DNA of 64,000 nucleotides from Salinivirgaceae bacterium (GCA_017645945.1 JAGCNL010000076.1:1-64000), one strand, 5' to 3'; shown: positions 9,024-17,845, counted from the first letter of the stretch. Notes: generated from the letters alone by a model not told the origin. A program made the numbers and translations.

Positions 9024-9548
9024 TCACTTCCCAACAAATTCCTGCAACTCATTTTTACCTGCATAGTTGAGCAGGCGACCGCTTTTGATATTGATCTTAG
9101 GATAAGCCGCTTTCAGATCTTTGACAGCCTTGTCGATTGTGCTACCACCGCTTGTTGCAAACAAGTAAACGGTTTTGCCACTGAAATCATAACTCTCGAA
9201 GAAAGTATTGATAATGGTCGGAGCAGTGTACCACCAAATCGGGAAACCTACATAAACCGTCTGATAGTCAGACATGTTGGCAAGTTTATCGGTGATGGCT
9301 GGGCGGGACTTTTTGTCGGACATCTCCACCGACGAGCGTGATTGCTTGTTGTGCCAGTCAAGATCTGCGTTGGTGTAGGCTTGAGCAGGCTTAATCTCAT
9401 GAAGATCAGCATTGGCAACCGTCGCCAATTCGGTAGCCACTTTCTTGGTTACACCCGAAGCTGAAAAATAGGCCACAAGGGTCTTGTTTTGCGCTGATAC
9501 TGTACTCATAATAAAAAAACTAAGGAATGTTAATACTATCTGTTTCAT
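9024..9548 (-). CDS. Exported flavodoxin
   Basis: Start chosen at ATG 9548, giving a signal peptide [20 protein letters not shown]. The mature domain is a flavodoxin: [15 protein letters not shown] binds the FMN phosphate, [13 protein letters not shown] is the central loop, and LFATSGGST the later FMN contact. Such periplasmic or lipid-anchored flavodoxins are common beside AraC regulators and small reductases in Bacteroidota; the redox partner is unknown. The AraC gene upstream (9623-10510) reads the same way with a 74-nt gap and is a candidate regulator. Confidence 0.85.
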   Translation of the reverse strand: MKQIVLTFLSFFIMSTVSAQNKTLVAYFSASGVTKKVATELATVANADLHEIKPAQAYTNADLDWHNKQSRSSVEMSDKKSRPAITDKLANMSDYQTVYVGFPIWWYTAPTIINTFFESYDFSGKTVYLFATSGGSTIDKAVKDLKAAYPKINIKSGRLLNYAGKNELQEFVGK

Positions 9549-9622
9549 TTTGTTTTGTGATTTGATAAAGTAAATATACAATTCTTTCGATATCTTTTAG
9601 ATAAACAAATTTCGGAAAGTAT

Positions 9623-10510
9623 CTACGCCGCCCTGTATTCTGTTGGTGTCTTGCCCGTTTTGCGTTTGAAGAAACGAACAAAATGTTGCGGATAACCGAA
9701 GCCCAGACGGTCGGCCACTTGAGCAATGCTTAATGTCTGACTGTTAAGTAGTTCCTTGGCGCGACGAACAATTCGGTCGGCAATGAAATCCTGCGCCGTG
9801 CGGCCCGTTTCCACCTTCACCAACTCGCCGAAATAGCCAGCCGAAAGGTTGCATTGCTCGGCAAAATAAGCCACTGTCGGAATGCCATTGTTTGCAGCCT
9901 TCTCTGTCAGATAATCGTCTAAAAGCGACTCAAACCGTTGTACCGTCACATGGTTTATCTCCTCACGGGTAATAAACTGACGGTCGTAAAACCGTAAGCA
10001 ATAATTCAATAACAATTCGATGTTCGACACAATCAATTCACGGCTGTGTTTGTCGATGGCATGGTGGAGTTCCTGACTTATCATATCCAAAACACTTCGG
10101 AAAATCTCTATCTCGGCAGTAGAGAGGTGTAGCGCCTCGTTGCTCGAATAGGAAAAAAATTCGTAGCGCGACATCTGCCGCCCCAACTGCGTACGTACCA
10201 GAAAATCAGGGTGAAAGACCAGTGCCGTCCACTTTGGGAAAACCACGTCGGGGTTCGGCTCAACGAGAATCTGTTGGCCAGGCGCGAACGAAGTGACGGT
10301 CATCTCGTCGAAGTCGTATTTGGTGCGACCATATGAGAGTTTGCAACCCTTATTTTCCTTCAAAAATAGGGCGTACACACCATAATGCACCATACACTCT
10401 TCGAGCATTTGTTCCTTGTCGAATCGCACCACGCTCACCAACGGGTGCAGAGTCTCAAAGCCGTAAAAATCGTTGAATTGCTGAACTGTATCGAAATGTA
10501 TCTCTTTCAT
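9623..10510 (-). CDS. AraC-family transcriptional regulator
   Basis: 295 residues from ATG 10510, a start supported by a -7 box at 10526-10533 that excludes the upstream in-frame ATG. The N-terminal half is a cupin-like sensing domain. The C-terminal 100 residues hold two helix-turn-helix motifs: AYFAEQCNLSAGYFGELVK and LSIAQVADRLGFGYPQHFVR, ending with the signature FKRKTGKTPTEYR. It lies between an exported flavodoxin gene and a flavoprotein operon, so regulating these redox genes is likely. The effector is unknown. Confidence 0.88.
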   Translation of the reverse strand: MKEIHFDTVQQFNDFYGFETLHPLVSVVRFDKEQMLEECMVHYGVYALFLKENKGCKLSYGRTKYDFDEMTVTSFAPGQQILVEPNPDVVFPKWTALVFHPDFLVRTQLGRQMSRYEFFSYSSNEALHLSTAEIEIFRSVLDMISQELHHAIDKHSRELIVSNIELLLNYCLRFYDRQFITREEINHVTVQRFESLLDDYLTEKAANNGIPTVAYFAEQCNLSAGYFGELVKVETGRTAQDFIADRIVRRAKELLNSQTLSIAQVADRLGFGYPQHFVRFFKRKTGKTPTEYRAA

Positions 10511-10525
10511 TTTTTTTGCTTTTTG

Positions 10526-10533
10526 CAAATTTA
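10526..10533 (-). promoter_or_regulatory. TAnnTTTG -7 box for the AraC regulator
   Basis: Minus strand TAAATTTG, transcription start near 10519, only about 9 nt from ATG 10510. It overlaps the stop region of the upstream flavoprotein gene. Confidence 0.6.
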
Positions 10534-10548
10534 CAGAATTTCGGACAA

Positions 10549-11088
10549 TTATTTCCCAATCGACTTGCCCATTTCATACGCCTCGCCAAGTGCCTTGTGG
10601 CCTTCGATTTCGCCCATTTCGTTCACGCCGCCAGCAAAGACAGTGCCAGCCAGCCGCGCCCTCTCAAAACAGTCAATCCAACCCGTCAGGCCCGCAACGG
10701 CACGCTCGGGCACAAACGCCTCGTCTTCGGCGGCGGTGGTTAGCATATAAATGCCACTAAACTTGTAATCAGACGGATAGAGCGGGTTAGCGCGGTCGAG
10801 AAGGGTTTTCAGTTGACCGCACATCTCGTAGTAGTAAATGGGTGTGGCAAAGGCAATTACATCGGCATCGTGCATTTTCGCCACAATGTCGGGTGCATCG
10901 TCTTTTATCACGCATTTTTGCGTTTGCTGACAGGTAAAACATCCTTTGCAAAATTCGATTTTCTTTCCGCGAAGCGAGACTACCTCGGCCTTGTGCCCTG
11001 CGTCGGCGGCACCACGCGCAAACTCACGCGCCAAAGCGTCGGAATTGCTTGTGGGGCGCAGGCTTGTTGATATTACCAAAACGTTCAT
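10549..11088 (-). CDS. Iron-sulfur flavoprotein-like NAD(P)H-dependent FMN reductase
   Basis: 179 residues with the NADPH-dependent FMN reductase fold: STSLRPTSNSDALA at the phosphate site and ATPIYYYEMCGQLKTLLDR later. Four cysteines at residues 47, 50, 53 and 59 form a C-x2-C-x2-C-x5-C motif, which matches the compact cluster-binding motif of iron-sulfur flavoproteins (Isf). A flavin plus 4Fe-4S electron carrier is therefore likely. It is the last gene of a probable three-gene operon (hydrolase, cyclophilin-like protein, this gene; gaps of 10 and 15 nt). Confidence 0.85.
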   Translation of the reverse strand: MNVLVISTSLRPTSNSDALAREFARGAADAGHKAEVVSLRGKKIEFCKGCFTCQQTQKCVIKDDAPDIVAKMHDADVIAFATPIYYYEMCGQLKTLLDRANPLYPSDYKFSGIYMLTTAAEDEAFVPERAVAGLTGWIDCFERARLAGTVFAGGVNEMGEIEGHKALGEAYEMGKSIGK

Positions 11089-11103
11089 ATTGTTGATTTT
11101 AAG

Positions 11104-11685
11104 TTACTTACTGATTTTCACCTTTTTCTGCCCGTTTTCGATATAAATCTGCCCGACTGTGGCGGTGCTTATTTGGCGGCCTTGAAGGTCGAATTTCCGA
11201 TTGTCAGTGGCGGGCGAAGATTTTACATCATTTATACCAGTTTTTATTTCTGACAATGAGAGCGTTATGCTAACATTCCCATTGCCCAGCGCGGCTTTCA
11301 GTTCCTGTTGTGTGGCGTTGTCGATTCTGCCCAGACGAGTGAAAGTCCACGTGTTCACATCGTAGTAAATGCAAAGGTTATGTCCTTGATACAGAATTAA
11401 ATCGCCAGGCTCTGTGGTGATTGATTCGTCGTTTGTGGGGAACAACTGTCCCAAATCGCCAACTTTCTCAAAATTGCCGTAATCGTGAGCCTCGTAGGTG
11501 ATTGGCGCCTTTTTCAGAGCATCGACCAGCGCCTGCGCCGAACTGTTGTCGACCAAGGTGGCGGTGAAAGTTGTGCCGTTGACGGTGATATACAATTTCT
11601 CGCTCATAGGTTCGGCTTTTAGTTTGTTACTCGCTGAACAACAGACAAATAAAACAATTGTTACGATAAAGGTGATTTGCTTCAT
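11104..11685 (-). CDS. Cyclophilin-like-fold exported protein
   Basis: 193 residues with an N-terminal export signal (residues 1-17, ending FVCC; Cys16 or Cys17 could be lipidated). Residues 28-143 match the cyclophilin-like domain common in Bacteroidota (ITVNGTTFTATLVDNSSA.ALVDAL, DYGNFEKVGDLG, TTEPGDLILYQGHNLCIYY, RLGRI). A short C-terminal extension (RKFDLQGRQIST...IYIENGQKKVKI) resembles the minimal surface-sorting tail seen in Prevotella and Bacteroides proteins. Peptidyl-prolyl isomerase activity is not certain in this family. Middle gene of the probable operon. Confidence 0.8.
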   Translation of the reverse strand: MKQITFIVTIVLFVCCSASNKLKAEPMSEKLYITVNGTTFTATLVDNSSAQALVDALKKAPITYEAHDYGNFEKVGDLGQLFPTNDESITTEPGDLILYQGHNLCIYYDVNTWTFTRLGRIDNATQQELKAALGNGNVSITLSLSEIKTGINDVKSSPATDNRKFDLQGRQISTATVGQIYIENGQKKVKISK

Positions 11686-11695
11686 TGTCCTTGCA

Positions 11696-12784
11696 TTATT
11701 TTAGATTCTCACGGAAAAACTCTGCGATTCTGTCGTAAGGAATCACTCCAGCCTTATTGTCGTAAAGGTCGGTGTGGACAGCGCCAGGGATAATCAGCAG
11801 TTCCTTGTTGCCAACTTTCGCACTTTTGCCATCTTCAGGTTTCACGCCAGTCATCTTTTCAAAGGCGTAATCGCTGAAATAACGACTGTGAGCCTTCTCG
11901 CCGTGGACGAGCAAAACGGGCGTTTCAATCTCGTTGGCGAAACAAAGCAGATTTTGGTTGAGAAACGACTGACAGCCAATAACATTCCAACCGTCGTTCG
12001 AGTTGCCGCTACGCTTGTGGTAGCCTCGGGGTGTTTTGTAGTAGTCGTAATAATCTTTCACAAACCACGGTGCGTCGTCGGGTAGCGGGTCAACCACGCC
12101 TCCTGCACGCTTGTAACTGCCTGTGCGATAGTCTTCGGTGCGTTGGGCACTGATTGCGCGACGTTTCTCCATACGTTGTTCAGGGGTGTTTTCGCTGCCG
12201 AAATAGCCTTCAACACTCACTTTGCTCATATCGTACATTGTTGAAGTTACGGTTGCCCGAATGCGCGGGTCGATAGCGGCGGCATTCACGGCCATTCCGC
12301 CCCAACCGCAAATGCCGATTATTCCAATTCGCTCTGCGTCAACATCTTCGCGATTCGACAGATAATCGACTGCCGCCAGAAAATCTTCGGTGTTAATGTC
12401 GGGCGAAGCCATACGGCGCGGTTCGCCGCCACTCTCGCCAGTGAACGACGGGTCGAAGGCAATGGTCAGAAAACCTTGTTCGGCCATTGTTTGTGCATAA
12501 AGGCCCGAAGTTTGCTCTTTCACCGCGCCAAACGGACCGCTCACGGCAATGGCAGGCATTGGTTTTGTGGCGTTTTTCGGCACATACAAATCGGCTGCCA
12601 GCGTAATGCCGTATCGGTTGTGGAAAGTGATTTTGCTATGGTTTACCTTGTCGCTTTGCGCGAAAACTTTGTCCCATTCCTGTGTGAGTTGCAATTCTTG
12701 TGTGTTCATTGTCTTGTCGGTTTTTTGTTGCGAGCATCCCATTAGTGCGGCAATACACGCAGCGGTTAATACTAAATTCTTCAT
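11696..12784 (-). CDS. Alpha/beta hydrolase lipoprotein with Cys at the nucleophile position
   Basis: 362 residues from ATG 12784, with a lipobox ALMGC near residue 17. The fold is a dienelactone-hydrolase-like alpha/beta hydrolase: an RYGITLAADLYVPKN strand, the oxyanion region VSGPFGAVKEQ, FDPSFTGESGG, and the nucleophile elbow GICGWGG with Cys at about residue 158 instead of Ser. Dienelactone hydrolase also uses Cys. A C-terminal His in IPGAVHTDLY and the LLVHGEKAHSR strand complete the expected core. The substrate is unknown. First gene of the redox operon, with its own -7 box upstream. Confidence 0.82.
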   Translation of the reverse strand: MKNLVLTAACIAALMGCSQQKTDKTMNTQELQLTQEWDKVFAQSDKVNHSKITFHNRYGITLAADLYVPKNATKPMPAIAVSGPFGAVKEQTSGLYAQTMAEQGFLTIAFDPSFTGESGGEPRRMASPDINTEDFLAAVDYLSNREDVDAERIGIIGICGWGGMAVNAAAIDPRIRATVTSTMYDMSKVSVEGYFGSENTPEQRMEKRRAISAQRTEDYRTGSYKRAGGVVDPLPDDAPWFVKDYYDYYKTPRGYHKRSGNSNDGWNVIGCQSFLNQNLLCFANEIETPVLLVHGEKAHSRYFSDYAFEKMTGVKPEDGKSAKVGNKELLIIPGAVHTDLYDNKAGVIPYDRIAEFFRENLK

Positions 12785-12813
12785 TTCAAATACGTTTTGA
12801 ATTTTCACTGACA

Positions 12814-12821
12814 CAAAAATA
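12814..12821 (-). promoter_or_regulatory. TAnnTTTG -7 box for the hydrolase operon
   Basis: Minus strand TATTTTTG, expected start near 12807, leader about 23 nt to ATG 12784. Confidence 0.6.
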
Positions 12822-12879
12822 TGCCACAATCAAGGGACTGAAGGTATCTGAATCTCGGAAAGAATTACCCCGATTTAGG

Positions 12880-12912
12880 AAAAACAAAAAACCGCCCAAT
12901 TCGAGCGGCTTT
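12880..12912 (-). terminator. Terminator of the glutathione peroxidase gene
   Basis: On the minus strand a GC-rich stem (GCCGCTC with GGGCGGT) around GAATT is followed by a T-rich run. It begins about 25 nt after the peroxidase stop codon. Confidence 0.7.
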
Positions 12913-12936
12913 AAACTTGTATTGCACTGAATATCA

Positions 12937-13578
12937 CTATTTCAGCATCGCCTCAATCTCCGATTCCATATCCTCGGGCTTTGCCACGGGCGCGAAACGT
13001 TTGATAACAGAGCCGTCTTTCGAAATCAGGAATTTGGTGAAGTTCCAGCGGATTTCGCCGTCTTTGCGGCCGTCGGAACGGCTCAAACTGTCAACCATTT
13101 TCATCACGGCTTTGTCTTTCAGACCGCTGACATCCTCATCGGGAACCTGTTGGGTAAGATAGCCGAAGATTGGGTGGGCGTTCTCGCCAAACACATCGAC
13201 CTTCTTCATCAGCGGGAAGGTGACGCCGTGGTTGATACGGCAGAACTCGGCAATCTCCTCGTCGGTGCCAGGCTCTTGGTGCTTGAATTGGTCGCACGGA
13301 AAGCCGAGAATGACAAGTCCGCTGTTTTGATATTTTTTGTAGAGAGCCTCAAGCCCGTCGTACTGCGGTGTGAAGCCACATTTCGACGCGGTGTTGACAA
13401 TCATCAGCACCTTGCCGCGGTACTGTGCCATATCCACCTCTTCGCCCTTGTTGTTCAGGGCTTTAAAATCGTAAATTGTTGCCATATTGATATTGTTTTG
13501 ATTGTTGGTATTCTGATTATTGCAGCCCGCTGCAATGAGTAGAGCAAAGGCCGCGCCGACGATTGGTTTCAAGTTCAT
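12937..13578 (-). CDS. Glutathione peroxidase-family lipoprotein (Cys type)
   Basis: ATG 13578 is preferred over an upstream TTG. The signal ends LIAAGC, a lipobox, so this is probably a periplasmic lipoprotein. The catalytic region reads VNTASKCGFTPQY, with peroxidatic Cys at about residue 67. The other tetrad positions are visible: Gln in LGFPCDQF and WN in IRWNFTKFLI. Such Cys-GPx enzymes normally reduce peroxides with thioredoxin rather than glutathione. A -7 box (13628-13635) and a terminator mark it as a single-gene unit. It fits the adjacent redox-stress cluster. Confidence 0.9.
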   Translation of the reverse strand: MNLKPIVGAAFALLIAAGCNNQNTNNQNNINMATIYDFKALNNKGEEVDMAQYRGKVLMIVNTASKCGFTPQYDGLEALYKKYQNSGLVILGFPCDQFKHQEPGTDEEIAEFCRINHGVTFPLMKKVDVFGENAHPIFGYLTQQVPDEDVSGLKDKAVMKMVDSLSRSDGRKDGEIRWNFTKFLISKDGSVIKRFAPVAKPEDMESEIEAMLK

Positions 13579-13627
13579 TGTCAATTATTTTTATGTATCG
13601 ATACCCTTGATTATTAACGATTTCGGA

Positions 13628-13635
13628 CAAATATA
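13628..13635 (-). promoter_or_regulatory. TAnnTTTG -7 box for the glutathione peroxidase gene
   Basis: Minus strand TATATTTG just past the 3' end of the upstream acetyltransferase gene, giving a leader of about 43 nt. Confidence 0.6.
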
Positions 13636-13640
13636 CGAAT

Positions 13641-15017
13641 TTATTCCGTACGTACGTCCTTCAGTTCAAGTTTATAGCAGACGCATTCGGCGTCGCGATA
13701 GAACTCGGTGGCGCCCCAGCGCTGCCAGTATTGGTGGGTTTTCAGGCGGTGAAGCACGGGAATGAAAAGAAAATCGTAGCGGGCCTTCAGTTCGGGCAAA
13801 ACCGACATTAACATATTGTAGTTCAGGCGTGAGCCGCGATATTGCTCGGCAACAATGAACGAGAAAACGGCCGTGTAGCAGCGGGCGTTCAGGGTGGCAA
13901 GCAGGTCGGGGGCGTCGGTGGCAATCTGCGGCACCTCGTCCTGAATGTGGTAATCGCTCATATTCAGCAGGCCGACAACCTGCCCGTCGGCATCTAAAGC
14001 CTTGACACTCAATGGCCAGTTGAAATGCAGAGTGCGCACCCATTGCTCAACATCGGGGCGGCTGAAACCGTATTGCCGCACCATCCAATCGATTGTCAAA
14101 GGCGCGTCGGCGGCAGCCATTCGTTCCAAAATGTAAGATTTTCTGACGATTATCTTGTTGTAGGTCAGCAATATCTCGGGGTGATACGACGATTTTGACT
14201 TGCGAAGGCCTTCGATTCCCATATCCTCCTCACGGTTCAGGTAAACAAACTGTTCGGGCAAATGCTCGGCAAATTGCTGATTGATAATGGAAAATGCGCC
14301 CTCAATATGGCGGTCGGCTTTCTCAACGCAGACATCGAAAGTGTCGGTGGTGACGGCCGTTCCGTAGGTGAACGCCACCATCCGCCCGTCGGCAAAAATG
14401 CATCCGCCAGTCATTTTCAGCGCGTCCCAATTGGCAAAAACCATCTCCATCACGCGCTGTTCGGCGGCAATGGTTCCTCCGTTCGCCTCTTTCTCCTCGC
14501 GCCACAGAGCCGAAAGGCGGCGGCACTCGTCGAAAAGTTCGGGCGTGAGCGGGCGGTACTCAAAATCGGGGTGCTCGGCGCGGAAGCGTTTGACGTGGTT
14601 GCGCTTGGCTTGGTAGGCTCCGCCCTGAAGCGTGGCAAGGCGGTCGCGGCGGTAGATATAGTCGTATTGGTTGCGGCGCGGCTCGGTCTCAATCGTGAAC
14701 TGCGATAGCTGACTGACGGCCTGCGCCTGCGAATCCTCAAGCCCAAGCAGCATCAGTCGGCCGCCGCTGTCGTTGACCAATGCCGATATGAGTTCGGGCT
14801 GCAAATCGCCCGCCGTGCAGACCATATAGGCACGCTCGCCGTTGAAGGTGAACCGCAGCACTACGGCATCGGGCAGCACGCACACCTCGGTGCTGAACCA
14901 GAACTGCCATCCCACAAGGTTGGCGAAGGTATAGTTGCAGTTGCGCCGCCCAGCCTTGAGCGTCACCGCCTGCACCGTCTCGCGGTCAGTAACTGTCAAC
15001 GTGTGAAAGTTTAGCAT
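13641..15017 (-). CDS. DUF2156-like plus GNAT acetyltransferase fusion
   Basis: 458 residues. The first about 290 residues match the DUF2156/phosphatidylglycerol lysyltransferase C-terminal-like fold (NYTFANLVGWQFW, YIYRRDRLATLQGGAYQAKRN, VYLNREEDMGIEGLRKSK), itself a GNAT-like aminoacyl/acyl transferase. The C-terminal 150 residues form a second GNAT domain (VAEQYRGSRLNYNMLM, HQYWQRWGATEFYR). This two-domain protein is common in Bacteroidales. No transmembrane flippase part is present, so lipid lysylation is not implied. The region is GC-rich. The stop of the upstream ATP-binding gene is 10 nt away. Confidence 0.82.
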   Translation of the reverse strand: MLNFHTLTVTDRETVQAVTLKAGRRNCNYTFANLVGWQFWFSTEVCVLPDAVVLRFTFNGERAYMVCTAGDLQPELISALVNDSGGRLMLLGLEDSQAQAVSQLSQFTIETEPRRNQYDYIYRRDRLATLQGGAYQAKRNHVKRFRAEHPDFEYRPLTPELFDECRRLSALWREEKEANGGTIAAEQRVMEMVFANWDALKMTGGCIFADGRMVAFTYGTAVTTDTFDVCVEKADRHIEGAFSIINQQFAEHLPEQFVYLNREEDMGIEGLRKSKSSYHPEILLTYNKIIVRKSYILERMAAADAPLTIDWMVRQYGFSRPDVEQWVRTLHFNWPLSVKALDADGQVVGLLNMSDYHIQDEVPQIATDAPDLLATLNARCYTAVFSFIVAEQYRGSRLNYNMLMSVLPELKARYDFLFIPVLHRLKTHQYWQRWGATEFYRDAECVCYKLELKDVRTE

Positions 15018-15027
15018 TCGCGTGGAT

Positions 15028-16422
15028 TTATCTAATCACTTCCCAATGCCCGCCTTTGTCGGGACCAACGCGGCGAATAATGTCTTTGGATTTCAGAGAC
15101 TTAATTTGTTCTTCCACCCCACGGCGAGTAATATTCAATACCAATGATAATTCTTTGATTGTAACATTTGGATTGCTCTTTATTATGTCAATGATTTTCT
15201 CCACAGTTTTCTCCACAGTTTTCTCCACAGTATTTTCTATGACGTTTTTCTCCACAATTTCTTTAGAACCACTATTATCTTTCGCGCCATTCTTAACTTC
15301 TTGTTCCATAAAGCGTTCTCTCTTGATAATTGCAGAAATACCGCCTCTTACTTCAGAAAAAACAGGGACTTGCAAATTCTCTTTTGTGAAAGCGTTTGTG
15401 ATTTTCTCATACCCTCTTCCCCACGTTTCTATAAAACCTGCCAAATGGAACACTTTGGCAATGAGTTTGTTGCGTGGGTGAGATTCGTGCTCGCCCATCA
15501 ATGTTTCTATAGTGAAGTTCGTTGGCAAAGTTCCGTCGTTCCAAAGTGTGATATGGTCGTTGAATACTTTCATCTGTGTGTCAGCGCCCATATAATTGCG
15601 GTGAACAATGGCGTTGCAGAGAATCTCACGCAGACCTTCTTCGGGAATTTCCAAAGGCTCTTTGCGCAAAAGTCCTTCATAATGAATTGGCGTTATAAGA
15701 TATTTGCTTCGCAGCACTTCAATGATTCTGTCAGGCATTAAAACCAAAGGACAAGCGATACTGTCTTGCGTAATCAAATCGGACACATCTGTTCCAAAAC
15801 GACCAATCCTGAATTGTGCATTTGTACACCAACGCAAAACGTCTTTTCCGAACAAAAGCATAGCGGCTATGGTAAGTTGACCTTGCTCGTTTATCAGACG
15901 AAGATTTTTAATCACTTGTTCGGTTGAATCGTGCAGAACATCAGCATTTAATCGCCGCGCGTCTGTCGCACAACGCAGAAAATAGTCTATGGCGGAACGG
16001 TCAATGTCGTCGAGTGTGGCAGTTGGAACGGGTGTGGAATCCCAACTCAAATTCATCTTTTGCAGCAGAAAATCGTGAAGCGCAACTCCGCCAAGTTCCT
16101 GCAATGTGCTTCCCGACCTGAAATAATATTTGCCTCTGTAGGTTACAGGCATCGAACAAGAAGGAACAACTATTTGAATGTATTCCAATCCATTGTCGCT
16201 CATAAGATTCACATTGACAAGCATACCCATCGTGTCGCGCACCTTGTTTGGTATGTCATCCATAAGTTTGCGTGCATTGTTGACTCCTATGATTTTACCA
16301 TTATCATCAACGCCAATGAATATTGTGCCACCTTGTGCATTGGCAAAACCGCTTATGTATTGCAGATATTCATCTCGCCAATTCTGTTTGAACTCTACTA
16401 TTTGGCTCTCTTTTATTATCAT
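15028..16422 (-). CDS. AlbA_2/Schlafen-type ATP-binding protein with C-terminal HTH
   Basis: 464 residues. The N-terminus (EFKQNWRDEYLQYISGFANAQGG followed by IFIGVDDNG) is an AlbA_2 (divergent AAA-4) domain. The middle (REILCNAIVHRNY, LIAKVFHLAGFIETWGRGYEKI) is the ATP-dependent helicase C-terminal-like/HATPase module found in this family. A winged helix at the end (NVTIKELSLVLNITRRGVEEQIK) should bind DNA. The linker contains three perfect 12-bp repeats (15195-15230) encoding TVEK units. Roles range from transcription control to defence. It has its own -7 box. Confidence 0.85.
   Translation of the reverse strand: MIIKESQIVEFKQNWRDEYLQYISGFANAQGGTIFIGVDDNGKIIGVNNARKLMDDIPNKVRDTMGMLVNVNLMSDNGLEYIQIVVPSCSMPVTYRGKYYFRSGSTLQELGGVALHDFLLQKMNLSWDSTPVPTATLDDIDRSAIDYFLRCATDARRLNADVLHDSTEQVIKNLRLINEQGQLTIAAMLLFGKDVLRWCTNAQFRIGRFGTDVSDLITQDSIACPLVLMPDRIIEVLRSKYLITPIHYEGLLRKEPLEIPEEGLREILCNAIVHRNYMGADTQMKVFNDHITLWNDGTLPTNFTIETLMGEHESHPRNKLIAKVFHLAGFIETWGRGYEKITNAFTKENLQVPVFSEVRGGISAIIKRERFMEQEVKNGAKDNSGSKEIVEKNVIENTVEKTVEKTVEKIIDIIKSNPNVTIKELSLVLNITRRGVEEQIKSLKSKDIIRRVGPDKGGHWEVIR
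15195..15230 (-). repeat. 3 x 12-bp perfect tandem repeat inside CDS
   Basis: Three contiguous copies of the plus-strand unit TTTTCTCCACAG encode TVEK units between the ATPase and winged-helix parts. Twelve bases keep frame, so copy number can change the linker length without breaking the gene. Confidence 0.9.
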
Positions 16423-16472
16423 TATAATACCGTAAGGGGTTGATATATAAATTTATACATCTCTAATCTTCA

Positions 16473-16480
16473 CAAAGATA
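16473..16480 (-). promoter_or_regulatory. TAnnTTTG -7 box for the AlbA_2 protein
   Basis: Minus strand TATCTTTG, expected start near 16466, leader about 44 nt. Confidence 0.6.
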
Positions 16481-16565
16481 CATTAATTTCATCGATATTT
16501 GAGCATCAACTAACGGATTGTTGAAGTAATCTGTATTCCGCAAAGAAATCAAAAATCAAAGGTGA

Positions 16566-16598
16566 CAAAAAAGCCTGAACCCAAGCGGATTCAGGCTT
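16566..16598 (-). terminator. Terminator of the beta-propeller lipoprotein gene
   Basis: Minus strand stem AAGCCTGAA with TTCAGGCTT, closed by a T-run, 30 nt beyond the stop at 16628. Confidence 0.88.
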
Positions 16599-16627
16599 AC
16601 TAAAAACCATAACGTCTATAACTTAAC

Positions 16628-17845
16628 TTATTTCTCGAAACTGTAGAAGAACGACGGGAAGCCAGCAACGGTGATTACTTTGGTTTCGACGGCGCCAGTT
16701 GCAAGGTCGACGGTGCTGAAGCCGTTGTACTCATCGTTGGCCGAGCCGTAAACCATCTTGCCTTTATGCGTACCCATTGCCACGCCGTGGCCGTTGCTGC
16801 GCGGAAGGCCTTCAATCACCTTCACACTTTTGTTGTAAAGGTCGACAATGACGCCGACACCCGTGCGGGCAATGTAAGTGTTTGTGTTTGTGGGGTCGAG
16901 ACCAGTTGCGAACCCGTAGGCGTACATTTGGCCATTGCCAGCGTAACGGCACATCATCAGGCAGTTGAGATAATCGCAACTCAAACCGCTCACCTTGGTT
17001 TGGCTCAAATTGATACCATACGATTCATCGAATTCAGTCTCGCCTTTTTTGATTCGGGCAATGCCAGCGTCGAGTCCAGGAATGTAGCCGAACGAGCCAA
17101 CGCAGTTGATATAAAGGTCGCCGTTCTCATCCTCGAAAATCGACTGATTATCAATAGGTCGCGTAGGTGCGCAAAGGCCAATGGTGGTGTTGCGGATTCG
17201 TTTGATAAAACTGTCGTCGGCCACGTTGTAAAGCGCCATTTCAAGAGCGTTCTCGTTTGGCATCCACTGCGCATTGAACTGTTCCAGAGCAACATACAGA
17301 ATGCCGTCGCGGATATACATTGCGCCAGGATAGGCCGACACGCCCTCGTTGCGAAGGCTTGAAACATCAATGCGCGATATTTCAGTCATCGTTGTCGGGT
17401 TGAAAACGATAATCAAATCGAGACTTTGACAGCAAATGTAGGCCTTTTGGTCGTTGGCCTCAACCACAATGGCCGCACTTGAATTGGCAGGCAGCGCCAT
17501 CGAGCCTTTGAGTTCCAATTGGTTGTCGTTGTTGAGCACGAAACGGCGCAGTTTCAGTTCGGTGCCGCCCATATAGTCGGGGAAGACGTAAATGTTGCCG
17601 CTCTTGCAGACGCACGGATACGAGCCGAAGCCGAGCGGAATGGCGTTCGAATTGTCGTAGTTGCGGCCGCCGCCGAAATCGCTAATGGCCTGCAGATAGC
17701 CGCTGCCGCTGTCGCCCGAAGGGTTTGTCACAGTGGTTGAGAACAGAATTTTTCCCGAAGCCGAAACAGGCTCGTCTTCATTGTTGTCGCACGCGGCAAA
17801 CGTGGCCGCAATCGCCGAAACTAAAAATAAATACTTGAATTTCAT
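16628..17845 (-). CDS. Beta-propeller-like lipoprotein next to a TonB receptor
   Basis: 405 residues, lipobox FAAC at about residue 19. The mature part has repeating strands typical of YncE/DUF4374-like propellers (SGNIYVFPDYMGG, NDQKAYICCQSLDLIIVFNP, YIRDGILYVALEQF, NGDLYINCVGSFGYIPG, GKMVYGSANDEYNGFSTVDL). In Bacteroidota such lipoproteins sit on the outer face of TonB-dependent receptors as substrate-capturing partners. The receptor lies 273 nt upstream in the same direction, separated by dispersed repeats. The ligand is unknown; the family name is tentative. Confidence 0.7.
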   Translation of the reverse strand: MKFKYLFLVSAIAATFAACDNNEDEPVSASGKILFSTTVTNPSGDSGSGYLQAISDFGGGRNYDNSNAIPLGFGSYPCVCKSGNIYVFPDYMGGTELKLRRFVLNNDNQLELKGSMALPANSSAAIVVEANDQKAYICCQSLDLIIVFNPTTMTEISRIDVSSLRNEGVSAYPGAMYIRDGILYVALEQFNAQWMPNENALEMALYNVADDSFIKRIRNTTIGLCAPTRPIDNQSIFEDENGDLYINCVGSFGYIPGLDAGIARIKKGETEFDESYGINLSQTKVSGLSCDYLNCLMMCRYAGNGQMYAYGFATGLDPTNTNTYIARTGVGVIVDLYNKSVKVIEGLPRSNGHGVAMGTHKGKMVYGSANDEYNGFSTVDLATGAVETKVITVAGFPSFFYSFEK

